Below are positions 32,614-41,753 of a stretch of DNA of 64,000 bases, in pieces (within the stretch, counting starts at the first letter, position 1; the number at the start of each line of letters is the position of its first letter). Source of the DNA: Calidifontimicrobium sp035325925 (GTDB taxonomy: Bacteria; Pseudomonadota; Gammaproteobacteria; Burkholderiales; Burkholderiaceae_C); contig NZ_DAOKZA010000016.1 of NCBI RefSeq assembly GCF_035325925.1, forward strand, positions 1-64,000, in the 5' to 3' direction. Under the pieces are notes generated by a model. It did not search any database. It was not told where the DNA came from and saw nothing but the letters and a program-made list of their open reading frames with translations. A program made the position numbers and the translations under genes.

Positions 32614-35361
32614 GTGTTGTCGGTCGCGCTGGTTCTCGGGGCGTCGTTCGCCTACTTGCTGCTGCTGTTCGGCGTCGCATGGTGGGCCGACCGGCGCGCC
32701 GCGGCGGGCCGCTCGGTGATCGGCAACGCCTGGGTGTACGCGCTGTCGATGGCGGTGTACTGCACCGCCTGGACCTACTTCGGCAGCGTCGGCCGCGCCG
32801 CCACCGGCGGCGTGTGGTTCCTGCCGATCTACCTCGGGCCGACGCTGGCGATGGCGGTCGCGTGGATGGTCGTGCGCAAGATGATCCGCATCGCGCGCGC
32901 CTACCGCATCACGTCGATCGCCGACTTCGTCGCCAGCCGCTACGGCAAGAGCCCGACGCTGGCCGGGCTGGTCGCGCTGATCACGCTGGTGGGCATCGTC
33001 CCGTACATCGCGCTGCAGCTCAAGGCGATCGCCGGCGGCTACGCGCTGCTGACCACGCCGCTGGGCGAGGCGCTGCCGCAACGCGGCCCCTGGTGGGCCG
33101 ACGGCACGTTCTACACCGCACTGGCGCTGGCCGGCTTCACGATGGTGTTCGGCACCCGGCACCTCGACAGCACCGAGCGCCACGAGGGCATGGTCGCGGC
33201 GATCGCGTTCGAGTCGCTGGTCAAGCTGCTGGCGTTCCTCGCGGTGGGCGTGTTCGTCACCTGGGGCCTGTTCGCCGGCCCGGGGGACCTGTTCGCACGC
33301 GCGCTGGCGGTGCCCGAGCTGAAGGCGCTGCTGACGCTCGGCCAGGGCCTGTCGTTCGCCTACGAGCAGTGGTTCGCGCTGACGCTGCTGTCGATGCTGT
33401 CGGTGATCTTCCTGCCGCGGCAGTTCCAGGTGATGGTCGTCGAGAACGTCGACGAGCGCCACCTGAAACGCGCGGCGTGGGTGTTCCCGGCGTACCTCCT
33501 GGCGATCAACCTGTTCGTGTTGCCGATCGCGTTGGGCGGGCTGCTGCACTTCGGTCCGGGCGCGGTGGTCGGCGCCGACACCTTCGTGCTGTCGCTGCCG
33601 CTGGCCGAAGGCCGGTCGATGCTCGCGCTGGCGGTGTTCATCGGCGGCCTGTCGGCGGCCACCGGGATGATCATCGTCGAGGCCATCGCGGTGTCGACGA
33701 TGGTGTGCAACGACCTGGTCATGCCGCTGCTGCTGCGCAGCGCACGCTTCGCGGCGAGGCGCGACCTGTCCTCGCTGCTGCTGGCGGTGAGGCGCGTGGC
33801 CATCGTCGTCGTGCTGCTGCTCGGCTACGTCTACTTCCACCTCGCCGGCGAGGCCTATGCGCTGGTGTCGATCGGGCTGATCAGCTTCGCCGCGGTGGCG
33901 CAGTTCGCGCCCGCGGTGCTCGGCGGCATGTACTGGAAGGGCGGTACGCGCGCCGGCGCGCTGGCCGGGCTGGCCGCCGGCTTCGTGCTGTGGGTCTACA
34001 CGCTGATGTTGCCTTCGATCGCGAAGTCCGGCTGGTGGGCCACCGACTTCGTCGACCGGGGGCCCTTCGGCATCGCGCTGCTGCGCCCCGAGCAACTGCT
34101 CGGGCTGTCCGGCCTCGACTACCTGACGCATTCGCTGTTCTGGAGCCTGCTGGCCAACGTCGGGCTGTACGTCGGGGTGTCGCTGGCGCGCACGCCGCGC
34201 GCCGCCGAGACGAGCCAGGCGCTGCTGTTCGTCGACGTGTTCGAGCGCACCTCGCACGGCCGACCGGTGTTCTGGCGCGGACGCGCGCAGGTCGCCGACT
34301 TGCAGGCGCTGGCCGCGCGTTTCCTCGGCGCCGATCGGGCGCGCCGGCTGTTCGAGGGCTACGCGCGGCGCGTCGGCGCCGCAGGCGTCGATCGCATCGT
34401 CGCCGACGCGCGGCTGGTGCACTTCGTCGAGACGCAGATTGCCGGCGCGATCGGCAGCGCGTCGGCACGCGTGATGGTCGCCTCGGTGGTCGAGGAGGAG
34501 GCGCTCGAACTCGACGACGTGATGCGCATCCTCGATGAGGCGTCGCAGCTGCGCGCCTACTCGCGCGAGCTCGAGCAGGTCACCGCCGACCTGCGCGCCG
34601 CCAACGACAAGCTCAAGAGCCTGGACCGGCTGAAGGACGACTTCATGTCGTCGGTCACGCACGAGCTGCGCACCCCGCTGACCTCGATCCGCGCGCTCGC
34701 CGAGCTGATGCTCGACGACCCGCAGATGGACGCAGCGCAGCGCCAGCACTTCCTCGGCATCGTCGTCGCCGAGACCGAGCGCCTGACGCGTCTGGTCAAC
34801 CAGGTGCTCGACATGGCGAAGATCGAGTCGGGCCACGCGCAGTGGCACAACACCGACGTCGACATGAGGGCGCTGGTGCAGCAGGCGGCGCAGACGGTCG
34901 CCGAACTGCTACACGAGCGCGGTGCGACGCTGCGCCTGTCGCTGCCCGACGACGCGCCGGTGATCCGCGCCGATCGCGACCGCCTGATGCAGGTGCTGAT
35001 GAACCTGCTGACCAACGCCGCCAAGTTCGTGCCGGACATCGGCGGGCGCGTCGAGCTGCGGCTGAGCACCGACCCGCAGGGGCTGACGGTGGAGGTCCAG
35101 GACAACGGCCCGGGCGTGCCGGCGGCGCTGCGCGACCAGGTGTTCGAGAAGTTCCGCCAGGGTGACGACGCGCGCGGCCGCCCGCAGGGCACCGGGCTGG
35201 GGCTGCCGATCAGCCGCCAGATCGTCGAGCACTTCGGCGGACGCATGGAGCTTCGACCTGACCAAGGTCAAGGCGCCTGTTTCGCCTTCACCCTACCTTG
35301 GACCCACGCCGCGGCACCCTCGAGCGGGCCGGCGGCCAGCGCAGACGAGCCGACGCCATGA
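32614..35361 (+). CDS. Sodium:solute symporter-histidine kinase fusion (CbrA-like)
   Basis: A 915-residue sensor in which an SSS-family transporter (residues about 1-540, roughly thirteen helices) forms the input module. Seen there are WTYFGSVGRAATGG, ITSIADFVASRYGKS and a GLSAATGMIIVEAIAVSTMVCND segment. After a linker and a coiled coil (LRAYSRELEQVTADLRAANDKLKS), the kinase has an H-box MSSVTHELRTPLTS with His683, an N-box LLTNAAKF, and the glycine boxes DNGPGV and GTGLGL. It resembles CbrA, which couples nutrient status to carbon or histidine metabolism. GTG 32614. The stop overlaps the response regulator (ATGA), its obvious partner. Confidence 0.93.
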   Translation: MLSVALVLGASFAYLLLLFGVAWWADRRAAAGRSVIGNAWVYALSMAVYCTAWTYFGSVGRAATGGVWFLPIYLGPTLAMAVAWMVVRKMIRIARAYRITSIADFVASRYGKSPTLAGLVALITLVGIVPYIALQLKAIAGGYALLTTPLGEALPQRGPWWADGTFYTALALAGFTMVFGTRHLDSTERHEGMVAAIAFESLVKLLAFLAVGVFVTWGLFAGPGDLFARALAVPELKALLTLGQGLSFAYEQWFALTLLSMLSVIFLPRQFQVMVVENVDERHLKRAAWVFPAYLLAINLFVLPIALGGLLHFGPGAVVGADTFVLSLPLAEGRSMLALAVFIGGLSAATGMIIVEAIAVSTMVCNDLVMPLLLRSARFAARRDLSSLLLAVRRVAIVVVLLLGYVYFHLAGEAYALVSIGLISFAAVAQFAPAVLGGMYWKGGTRAGALAGLAAGFVLWVYTLMLPSIAKSGWWATDFVDRGPFGIALLRPEQLLGLSGLDYLTHSLFWSLLANVGLYVGVSLARTPRAAETSQALLFVDVFERTSHGRPVFWRGRAQVADLQALAARFLGADRARRLFEGYARRVGAAGVDRIVADARLVHFVETQIAGAIGSASARVMVASVVEEEALELDDVMRILDEASQLRAYSRELEQVTADLRAANDKLKSLDRLKDDFMSSVTHELRTPLTSIRALAELMLDDPQMDAAQRQHFLGIVVAETERLTRLVNQVLDMAKIESGHAQWHNTDVDMRALVQQAAQTVAELLHERGATLRLSLPDDAPVIRADRDRLMQVLMNLLTNAAKFVPDIGGRVELRLSTDPQGLTVEVQDNGPGVPAALRDQVFEKFRQGDDARGRPQGTGLGLPISRQIVEHFGGRMELRPDQGQGACFAFTLPWTHAAAPSSGPAASADEPTP

Positions 35362-35738
35362 GCCCACCCGCCAAGATCCTGATCGCCGACGACGAGCCGA
35401 ACATCCTCGTCTCGCTCGAGTTCCTGATGAAGCGCGAAGGCTACGAGGTGCTCGTCGCGCGAGACGGCGACGAGGCCATCGAGGTGCTGCGGCGCGAGCG
35501 CCCGGCGCTGGTGCTGCTCGACGTGATGATGCCCAAGCGCACCGGCTTCGAGGTCTGCCAGGCGCTGCGCGCCGACGAGGCGCTGAGGGACGTGCGCGTG
35601 CTGATGCTCACCGCCAAGGGCCGCGACACCGACGTCGCCAAGGGGCTGGGCGTGGGCGCCGACGCCTACATGACCAAGCCGTTCTCGACCAAGGAACTGG
35701 TGCAGAAAGTGCGCGAGATGCTCGAGGCGCGCTCGTGA
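35358..35738 (+). CDS. Single-domain response regulator
   Basis: A 126-residue stand-alone receiver domain with the acidic pocket DDE (11-13), phospho-acceptor Asp55 in LVLLDVMMPK, the conserved Thr in LMLTAKG and Lys in YMTKPFST. There is no output domain, so it must act by protein-protein contact or as a phosphate relay. It overlaps the upstream kinase by ATGA and the downstream exonuclease fusion by GTGA, so the kinase is the likely donor and the exonuclease fusion a possible target. Confidence 0.94.
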   Translation: MSPPAKILIADDEPNILVSLEFLMKREGYEVLVARDGDEAIEVLRRERPALVLLDVMMPKRTGFEVCQALRADEALRDVRVLMLTAKGRDTDVAKGLGVGADAYMTKPFSTKELVQKVREMLEARS

Positions 35739-37909
35739 GGGCCGACGCGCGGCGCGCGCGCTGGCTCGTCGCGGCCGGCGCCGGCGCCGCCGCGCTGGCC
35801 GCGGGGTGGGTCGCGCTGACTGCATGGCTGCTTGCCTCGACGCTCGAGGCGCAGGAACGCGAGGCGCTGCGCAGCCTGCTCGAGCCGCGCGCCGGGCTGT
35901 TCGTGCTGACCGCGCTGGGGCTGGTCGGCGCCGCCGTGGCGCTGGCGCAGTGGGTCCACCGGCGCTGGGTCGCGCCGCCGGCGCGGCTGCTCGAGCAGGC
36001 GCAGGTGCTGCTGACCAGCGACGCGCAGCGCGAGATCGAGGGCGAGGGCGGCGCCGACGTGCGTGCGCTGGCGCAGGTGGTCAACGACCTGGTGCGCCAG
36101 CGCGACCGCCTGCGCGACGAGATGGCCGCGCAGGTCGCCGAGGCCAGCCGCGGTGTCGAGCAGGAACGCAACCGGCTCGCCGCGCTGATGAGCGAGCTCA
36201 CGCAGAGCGTCGTCGTGTGCAACCTCGACGGCCGCGTCCTGCTGTACAACAACCGCGCACGCGTGCAGTTCCGCGCGCTGTCGGCGGCGCCCAGCGTCGC
36301 CGCGGGCGCCGAGCTGATCGGGCTCGGGCGCTCGATCTACACCGTGTTCGACCGCAAGCTCGTCGCGCACGCGCTGGACAGCGTGCAGCAGCGCCTGGCG
36401 CGCGGCGCGCTGCACCCGGTGGCGCAGTTCGTCACCACCACGCGCGCCGGCCAGCTGCTGCGCGTGCAGATGGCGCCGGTGCACGGGGTGACCGAAGGCG
36501 CCGACGCACCGATCAACGGCTTCGTGCTGATGCTCGACAACATCACGCGCGAGTTCGAGGAGGAGTCGGCGCGCGACCGCGTGCTGCACGGACTGACCGA
36601 GGGCGCGCGCGCTTCGCTGGCGAATCTGCAGGCGGCGGTCGAGTTGCTCGACGACGACGCGGTCGACGCACCCACGCGCGAGCGTTTCCTCGGCGTGATC
36701 CGCGACGAGACGCGCTCGCTGAGCCGGCGCATCCAGGACGCGGCGGCGCAGGCCACGCAGGGGCTGGCCACGCGTTGGCCGCTCGAGGACATGCTCGGCG
36801 CCGACCTCGTGGCCGCGGCGCAGCGCCGACTGCAGGCCGCGGGGCTGCGCGTGGACGCCAACGACGTCGACGCGTCGCTGTGGCTCACGCTCGACAGCTT
36901 CTCGCTGCTGCAGGCGCTGGCCTACCTGGCCGGACGGCTGCGCGACGAGTACGGCATCGCGCTGGTGCAGCTGCGCCTGCAGGCTGCTGGCGAGGCGCGC
37001 GCGCACCTCGACCTCGCCTGGACCGGCCAGGCGATGAGCACCGAGACCGTGATGGGCTGGGAGACCGACCCGATGCGCCTGGGTGCCGAGACCAGCCCGC
37101 TGACGGTGCGCGACGTCGTGCAGCGCCACGGTGGCGAGTTCTGGTTCGAGCGCGAACGCGTGCGGCACCTCGCGTTCTTCCGCTTCCTGCTGCCGCTGGC
37201 GCGCGGCAGCGGCGAAGTCGACGCCGCCACGTTCGTGCGCAGCGACAGCCGCCCCGAGTACTACGACTTCGACCTGTTCGCGGTCAGCGAGTCGAGCCGC
37301 GCGCTCGACGACCGGCGGCTCGCCGAACTCGCTTACACGGTGTTCGACACCGAGACCACCGGGCTCGAGCCCTCGGCGGGCGACGAGATCATCCAGATCG
37401 GCGCGACCCGGCTGGTCAACGGCCGCCTGCTCAAGGGCGAGTGTTTCGACCAGCTCGTCGACCCGCGCCGGCCGATCCCGCCGGCGACGATCCCGATCCA
37501 CGGCATCACGCCGGCGATGGTCGCTGGCCAGCCGGCCATCGACACCGTGCTGCCGGCGTTCCACGCGTTCGCGCAGGACACCGTGCTGGTGGCGCACAAC
37601 GCGGCCTTCGACATGCGCTTCCTGCAGCTCAAGGAGGAGGCCACCGGCGTGCGCTTCGACCAGCCGGTGCTCGATACGCTGCTGCTGTCGGCGGTCGTGC
37701 ACCCGAACCAGGAGTCGCACCGCCTCGAGGCGATCGCCGAGCGCTTCGGCGTGACGGTGATCGGCCGCCACACCGCACTCGGCGACGCGATGGTCACCGC
37801 CGAGATCTTCCTGCGCCTGATCCCGCTGCTCGCCGAGCGGGGCATCCACACGCTGGGGCAGGCGCGCGAGGCGTCGCAGCGCACCTACTACGCGCGCATC
37901 ACCTACTGA
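35735..37909 (+). CDS. Pseudo-histidine-kinase fused to DEDDh 3'-5' exonuclease
   Basis: A 724-residue fusion. Residues 8-80 hold two transmembrane helices and a HAMP-like linker; about 140-280 is PAS-like (VVVCNLDGRVLLYNNRARVQF). About 283-490 follows the outline of a kinase core but has lost its chemistry: the H-box reads LTEGARASLANLQ with Glu289 at the His position, and the N-box asparagine and the D-x-G-x-G motif are gone. Residues 530-715 are an intact DnaQ-type exonuclease: FDTETTG (Asp538, Glu540), AHNAAFDMRFL (Asp626) and GRHTALGDA (His679, Asp684). It is last in the symporter-kinase operon (GTGA overlap). A membrane-tethered, signal-responsive nuclease is plausible; the substrate is unknown. 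Confidence 0.9.
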   Translation: MRADARRARWLVAAGAGAAALAAGWVALTAWLLASTLEAQEREALRSLLEPRAGLFVLTALGLVGAAVALAQWVHRRWVAPPARLLEQAQVLLTSDAQREIEGEGGADVRALAQVVNDLVRQRDRLRDEMAAQVAEASRGVEQERNRLAALMSELTQSVVVCNLDGRVLLYNNRARVQFRALSAAPSVAAGAELIGLGRSIYTVFDRKLVAHALDSVQQRLARGALHPVAQFVTTTRAGQLLRVQMAPVHGVTEGADAPINGFVLMLDNITREFEEESARDRVLHGLTEGARASLANLQAAVELLDDDAVDAPTRERFLGVIRDETRSLSRRIQDAAAQATQGLATRWPLEDMLGADLVAAAQRRLQAAGLRVDANDVDASLWLTLDSFSLLQALAYLAGRLRDEYGIALVQLRLQAAGEARAHLDLAWTGQAMSTETVMGWETDPMRLGAETSPLTVRDVVQRHGGEFWFERERVRHLAFFRFLLPLARGSGEVDAATFVRSDSRPEYYDFDLFAVSESSRALDDRRLAELAYTVFDTETTGLEPSAGDEIIQIGATRLVNGRLLKGECFDQLVDPRRPIPPATIPIHGITPAMVAGQPAIDTVLPAFHAFAQDTVLVAHNAAFDMRFLQLKEEATGVRFDQPVLDTLLLSAVVHPNQESHRLEAIAERFGVTVIGRHTALGDAMVTAEIFLRLIPLLAERGIHTLGQAREASQRTYYARITY

Positions 37910-38105
37910 GGCGTCGGCGCCGCCCGCGCCGCGACCTGCCGGCGGGCGCGTCGGCAGTCGCCCGCGGCGGCCGGCCTGCCACCTCGGCCGTGGCCGCAGC
38001 GAACGACGCGCTCGCCACGGCAGCATCGCTTGACAAGGCTCAAGTTGCGCGGGTCCCGGGCGGCCGAGCATCGGGCCCGCCGAGCATCCACTTCCAGAGG
38101 TACCG

Positions 38106-40505
38106 ATGACGACGAGCTACATCCGCTGGTTCCGCGACCTGTCGCTGACCGACCTGCCGCTGGTCGGCGGCAAGAACGCCTCGCTGGGCGAGATGTTCCG
38201 CGAGCTGTTGCCGCTGGGCGTGCGCGTGCCCGACGGCTTCGCCGTCACCGCGCAGGCGTACCGCGACGCGCTCGACGCCGCCGGCGCCTGGGGCGAGCTG
38301 CACGCGCTGCTGGACCGGCTGGACAAGCGCGACACCGATGCGCTGGCGCGCGCCGGCGCGCGCGCGAGAGAGATCGTCTACGGCGTGCCGATGCCCAAGG
38401 CCGTCGAGCAGCAACTGCGCGAGGCGTGGCGCGCGATGAAGGCGCGTTTCGGCGAGGACCTGAGCGTGGCGGTGCGCAGTTCGGCCACCGCCGAGGATCT
38501 GCCCACCGCCAGCTTCGCCGGCCAGCACGACACCTACCTGAACATCCGCGGCGAGGAAATGCTGATCGACGCCGTCAAGCGCTGCCAGGCGTCGCTGTTC
38601 ACCGACCGCGCGATCAGCTACCGCACCGACCAGGGCTTCGACCACTTCAAGGTCTACCTGTCGGTCGCGGTGCAGCAGATGGTGCGCAGCGACCTCGCCT
38701 CCAGCGGCGTGATCTTCACCATCGACACCGAGAGCGGCCACCCCGACTTCGTCTTCGTCACCGCCGCGTGGGGGCTGGGCGAGAACGTCGTGCAGGGCGC
38801 CGTCGACCCCGACGAGTTCTACGTGCACAAGCCGACCTACCGCCAGGGCCACCGCGCGGTGGTGCGGCGCACGCTTGGCGACAAGCAGGTGCACATGGTC
38901 TACGCGACCGGGCGCACGCGCGAGCCGGTGGTCAACCGCCCGACGCCGAAGGCCGACCGCGCGCGCTTCTGCCTGAGCGACGACGACGTGCTCGAGCTCG
39001 CCGGCGCGGCGATCGCGATCGAGGACCACTATCGCCGTCCGATGGACATCGAGTGGGCCAAGGACGGCCCCGACGGGGCGCTGTACATCGTGCAGGCGCG
39101 GCCCGAGACGGCGGCGTCGCAGAAGCGCGTGAACGTGCTCGAGGAGTACGTGCTCGACGGCACGGGCCCGGTGCGCGCGCAGGGCCGCGCGGTGGGCGCG
39201 AAGATCGCCACCGGCGCGGTGCGCCGCATCGTCGGGGCGCACGCGCTGAGCAGCTTCCGCCCCGGCGAGGTGCTGGTGGCCGACACCACGACGCCCGACT
39301 GGGAGCCGGTGATGAAGACCGCGGCGGCGATCGTCACCAATCGCGGCGGGCGCACCTGCCACGCGGCCATCGTCGCGCGCGAGCTCGGCATTCCGGCGGT
39401 GGTCGGCGCCGAGCGTGCCACCGAAGCGCTGAAGGACGGCGATACCGTCACCGTGTCGTGCGCCGAGGGTGCGGTGGGCCGCGTCTACGACGGCGCGCTG
39501 CCGTTCCACAAGGACGTCAGCGACCTGGCCGGGCTGAAGAAGCCGGCCACCGAGATCATGGTCAACCTCGGCAACCCCGAGCTGGCGTTCCAGGTCAGCC
39601 AGATGCCGTGCGACGGCGTCGGGCTGGCGCGCATGGAGTTCATCGTCAACGAGTACATCAAGGTGCACCCGATGGCGGTGCTGCATCCGCAGCACATCCG
39701 CGACGACGCGGTGCGCGCGCAGGTCGAGGCGCTGTGGGCGCAGTACGCCGACGGCGCGGCGTACTTCGTCGAGCGCCTGAGCGAAGGCGTGGGCACGATC
39801 GCCGCGGCGTTCTGGCCGCGCCCGGTGATCGTGCGGCTGTCGGACTTCAAGAGCAACGAGTACGCGGCGCTGCTCGGCGGGCGCGACTTCGAGCCGCACG
39901 AGGAGAACCCGATGATCGGCTTCCGCGGCGCGGCGCGCTACGTGCACCCGGCGTACGAGGAGGCGTTCGCGCTCGAGTGCATCGCGCTGCGCCGCGTGCG
40001 CGAGGCGATGGGGCTGACCAACCTGAAGCTGATGGTGCCGTTCTGCCGCCGGCTCGACGAGGCGCGGCGCGTGCTGCAGGTCATGGCCAGGCACGGACTC
40101 GAGCGCGGCAAGGGCGGCCTGGAGGTCTACGTGATGTGCGAGATCCCGAACAACGTGCTGCTGATCGACGAGTTCGCGCAGCTGTTCGACGGCTTCTCGA
40201 TCGGCAGCAACGACTTGACGCAGCTCACGCTCGGCGTCGACCGCGACAGCGCGATCGTCGCCGAGAGCTTCGACGAGCGCGACCCCGGCATGCTGAAGAT
40301 GCTCAGACTCGCCGTCGAGGGCGCCAGGCGCAACGGGCGCCACAGCGGGATCTGCGGCCAGGCGCCTTCGGACCACCTCGAGATCGCAAAGTACCTGGTC
40401 GAGCTGGGCATCGACAGCATCAGCCTGACGCCCGACCGGGTGCTGAAGACGATGCAGGCGGTGCACGAGATCGAGCAGGCGCAGGGGCGCGCGCCGCGCG
40501 ACTGA
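38106..40505 (+). CDS. ppsA: Phosphoenolpyruvate synthase
   Basis: Makes PEP from pyruvate, ATP and water, for gluconeogenesis. The 799-residue protein has the N-terminal nucleotide-binding domain (VGGKNASLGEMFREL, VRSSATAEDLPTASFAGQHDTYLN), the phosphohistidine domain TNRGGRTCHAAIVARELGIPAVVG, and the C-terminal PEP-binding barrel (GVGLARMEFIVNEYI, VMCEIPNNVLLIDEFAQLFDGFSIGSNDLTQLTLGVDRD, the catalytic ICGQAPSDH). Length is typical. The 196-base upstream gap holds an isolated TTGACA (38030) without a matching -10. Confidence 0.98.
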   Translation: MTTSYIRWFRDLSLTDLPLVGGKNASLGEMFRELLPLGVRVPDGFAVTAQAYRDALDAAGAWGELHALLDRLDKRDTDALARAGARAREIVYGVPMPKAVEQQLREAWRAMKARFGEDLSVAVRSSATAEDLPTASFAGQHDTYLNIRGEEMLIDAVKRCQASLFTDRAISYRTDQGFDHFKVYLSVAVQQMVRSDLASSGVIFTIDTESGHPDFVFVTAAWGLGENVVQGAVDPDEFYVHKPTYRQGHRAVVRRTLGDKQVHMVYATGRTREPVVNRPTPKADRARFCLSDDDVLELAGAAIAIEDHYRRPMDIEWAKDGPDGALYIVQARPETAASQKRVNVLEEYVLDGTGPVRAQGRAVGAKIATGAVRRIVGAHALSSFRPGEVLVADTTTPDWEPVMKTAAAIVTNRGGRTCHAAIVARELGIPAVVGAERATEALKDGDTVTVSCAEGAVGRVYDGALPFHKDVSDLAGLKKPATEIMVNLGNPELAFQVSQMPCDGVGLARMEFIVNEYIKVHPMAVLHPQHIRDDAVRAQVEALWAQYADGAAYFVERLSEGVGTIAAAFWPRPVIVRLSDFKSNEYAALLGGRDFEPHEENPMIGFRGAARYVHPAYEEAFALECIALRRVREAMGLTNLKLMVPFCRRLDEARRVLQVMARHGLERGKGGLEVYVMCEIPNNVLLIDEFAQLFDGFSIGSNDLTQLTLGVDRDSAIVAESFDERDPGMLKMLRLAVEGARRNGRHSGICGQAPSDHLEIAKYLVELGIDSISLTPDRVLKTMQAVHEIEQAQGRAPRD

Positions 40506-40578
40506 GGCGCTCCCCGGGGCGAGGGACGCTCGAGGGGCGCTCGAGGCGCGCCCGGCGCTGCGCGACCGACCCCGTCGC

Positions 40579-40584
40579 TAGAAT
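40579..40584 (+). promoter_or_regulatory. Candidate -10 box for fba
   Basis: TAGAAT about 93 bases upstream of the fba ATG, in the 171-base gap after ppsA. No strong -35 is visible. Confidence 0.4.
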
Positions 40585-40676
40585 CGCGGCAGTGACGTCG
40601 CAGTGACAGGCCGTGGTGCCCGGCCTCGGGCGCGGCGGCCTGGCGACCCGGTCCCATCACCCTCCAGGAGTCCGCC

Positions 40677-41741
40677 ATGCCCCTCGTCTCGATGCGCCAG
40701 CTGCTCGACCACGCCGCCGAACACGGCTACGGCATCCCTGCGTTCAACGTCAACAACCTCGAGCAGGTGCAGGCGGTGATGACCGCCGCCGCCGAGGTCG
40801 GCGCGCCGGTGATCCTGCAGGCCAGCGCCGGTGCGCGCAAGTACGCCGGCGAGCCGTTCATCAAGCACCTGATCCTCGCCGCGATCGAGCAGTGGCCGCA
40901 GGTGCCGCTGGTGATGCACCAGGACCATGGCCAGAGCCCCGACGTGTGCAAGGGGGCGATCGACCTCGGGTTCTCGTCGGTGATGATGGACGGCTCGCTG
41001 CAGGCCGACGGCAAGACCATCGCCAGCTACGACTACAACGTCGACGTCACGAAGCAGGTCGTCGACATGGCGCACGAGCTCGGCGTCACGGTCGAAGGCG
41101 AGCTCGGCTGCCTCGGCTCGCTCGAGACGATGAAGGGCGACAAGGAGGACGGCCACGGTGCCGAGGGCACGATGACGCGCGAGCAACTGCTCACCGACCC
41201 CGAGCAGGCCGCGGACTTCGTCAAGCGCACGCAGCTTGACGCGCTGGCGATCGCCATCGGCACCAGCCACGGCGCCTACAAGTTCACGCGCAAGCCCACC
41301 GGCGACATCCTGGCGATCGACCGCATCAAGGAGATCCACCGCCGCATCCCGAACACGCACCTGGTGATGCACGGCTCGTCGTCGGTCCCGCAGGACCTGC
41401 TCGAGCAGATCCGCCGGTACGGCGGGAAGATGAAGGAGACCTACGGTGTGCCGGTCAGCGAGATCCAGGAGGCGATCAAGTTCGGCGTGCGCAAGATCAA
41501 CATCGACACCGACATCCGCCTGGCGATGACCGGCGCAGTGCGCCAGTTCATGGCCGAGAACCCGGAGAAGTTCGACGCGCGCGAGTGGCTCAAGCCGGCG
41601 CGCGAGGCCGCGTACCGCATCTGCAAGCAGCGCTACCTCGAGTTCGGCTGCGAGGGCCAGGCGGGCAAGATCAAGCCGCTGGGCCTGGCCGCGATGGCGC
41701 AGCGCTACGCCAAGGGCGAACTCGCGCAGACGGTGGTCTGA
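40677..41741 (+). CDS. fba: Class II fructose-1,6-bisphosphate aldolase
   Basis: Zinc-dependent aldolase for glycolysis, gluconeogenesis and, where present, the Calvin cycle. The 354-residue protein has YGIPAFNVNNLEQVQAVM, the zinc/phosphate-binding VMHQDHGQSPDVCK and SSVMMDGS, VEGELGCLG, AIAIGTSHGAYKF, LVMHGSSSVP and KINIDTDIRLAMT. The length and the GDKEDG insertion fit the Calvin-cycle-type subgroup common in beta-proteobacteria. A CTCCAGGAG ribosome site precedes ATG 40677. Twelve bases separate it from purC. Confidence 0.98.
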   Translation: MPLVSMRQLLDHAAEHGYGIPAFNVNNLEQVQAVMTAAAEVGAPVILQASAGARKYAGEPFIKHLILAAIEQWPQVPLVMHQDHGQSPDVCKGAIDLGFSSVMMDGSLQADGKTIASYDYNVDVTKQVVDMAHELGVTVEGELGCLGSLETMKGDKEDGHGAEGTMTREQLLTDPEQAADFVKRTQLDALAIAIGTSHGAYKFTRKPTGDILAIDRIKEIHRRIPNTHLVMHGSSSVPQDLLEQIRRYGGKMKETYGVPVSEIQEAIKFGVRKINIDTDIRLAMTGAVRQFMAENPEKFDAREWLKPAREAAYRICKQRYLEFGCEGQAGKIKPLGLAAMAQRYAKGELAQTVV

Positions 41742-41753
41742 GCGCACTGCACG

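Noticed and set aside
38030..38035. TTGACA as a -35 box for ppsA
   Set aside because: The region 16-18 bases downstream is GC-rich with no TATAAT-like hexamer, so the match alone does not define a promoter.
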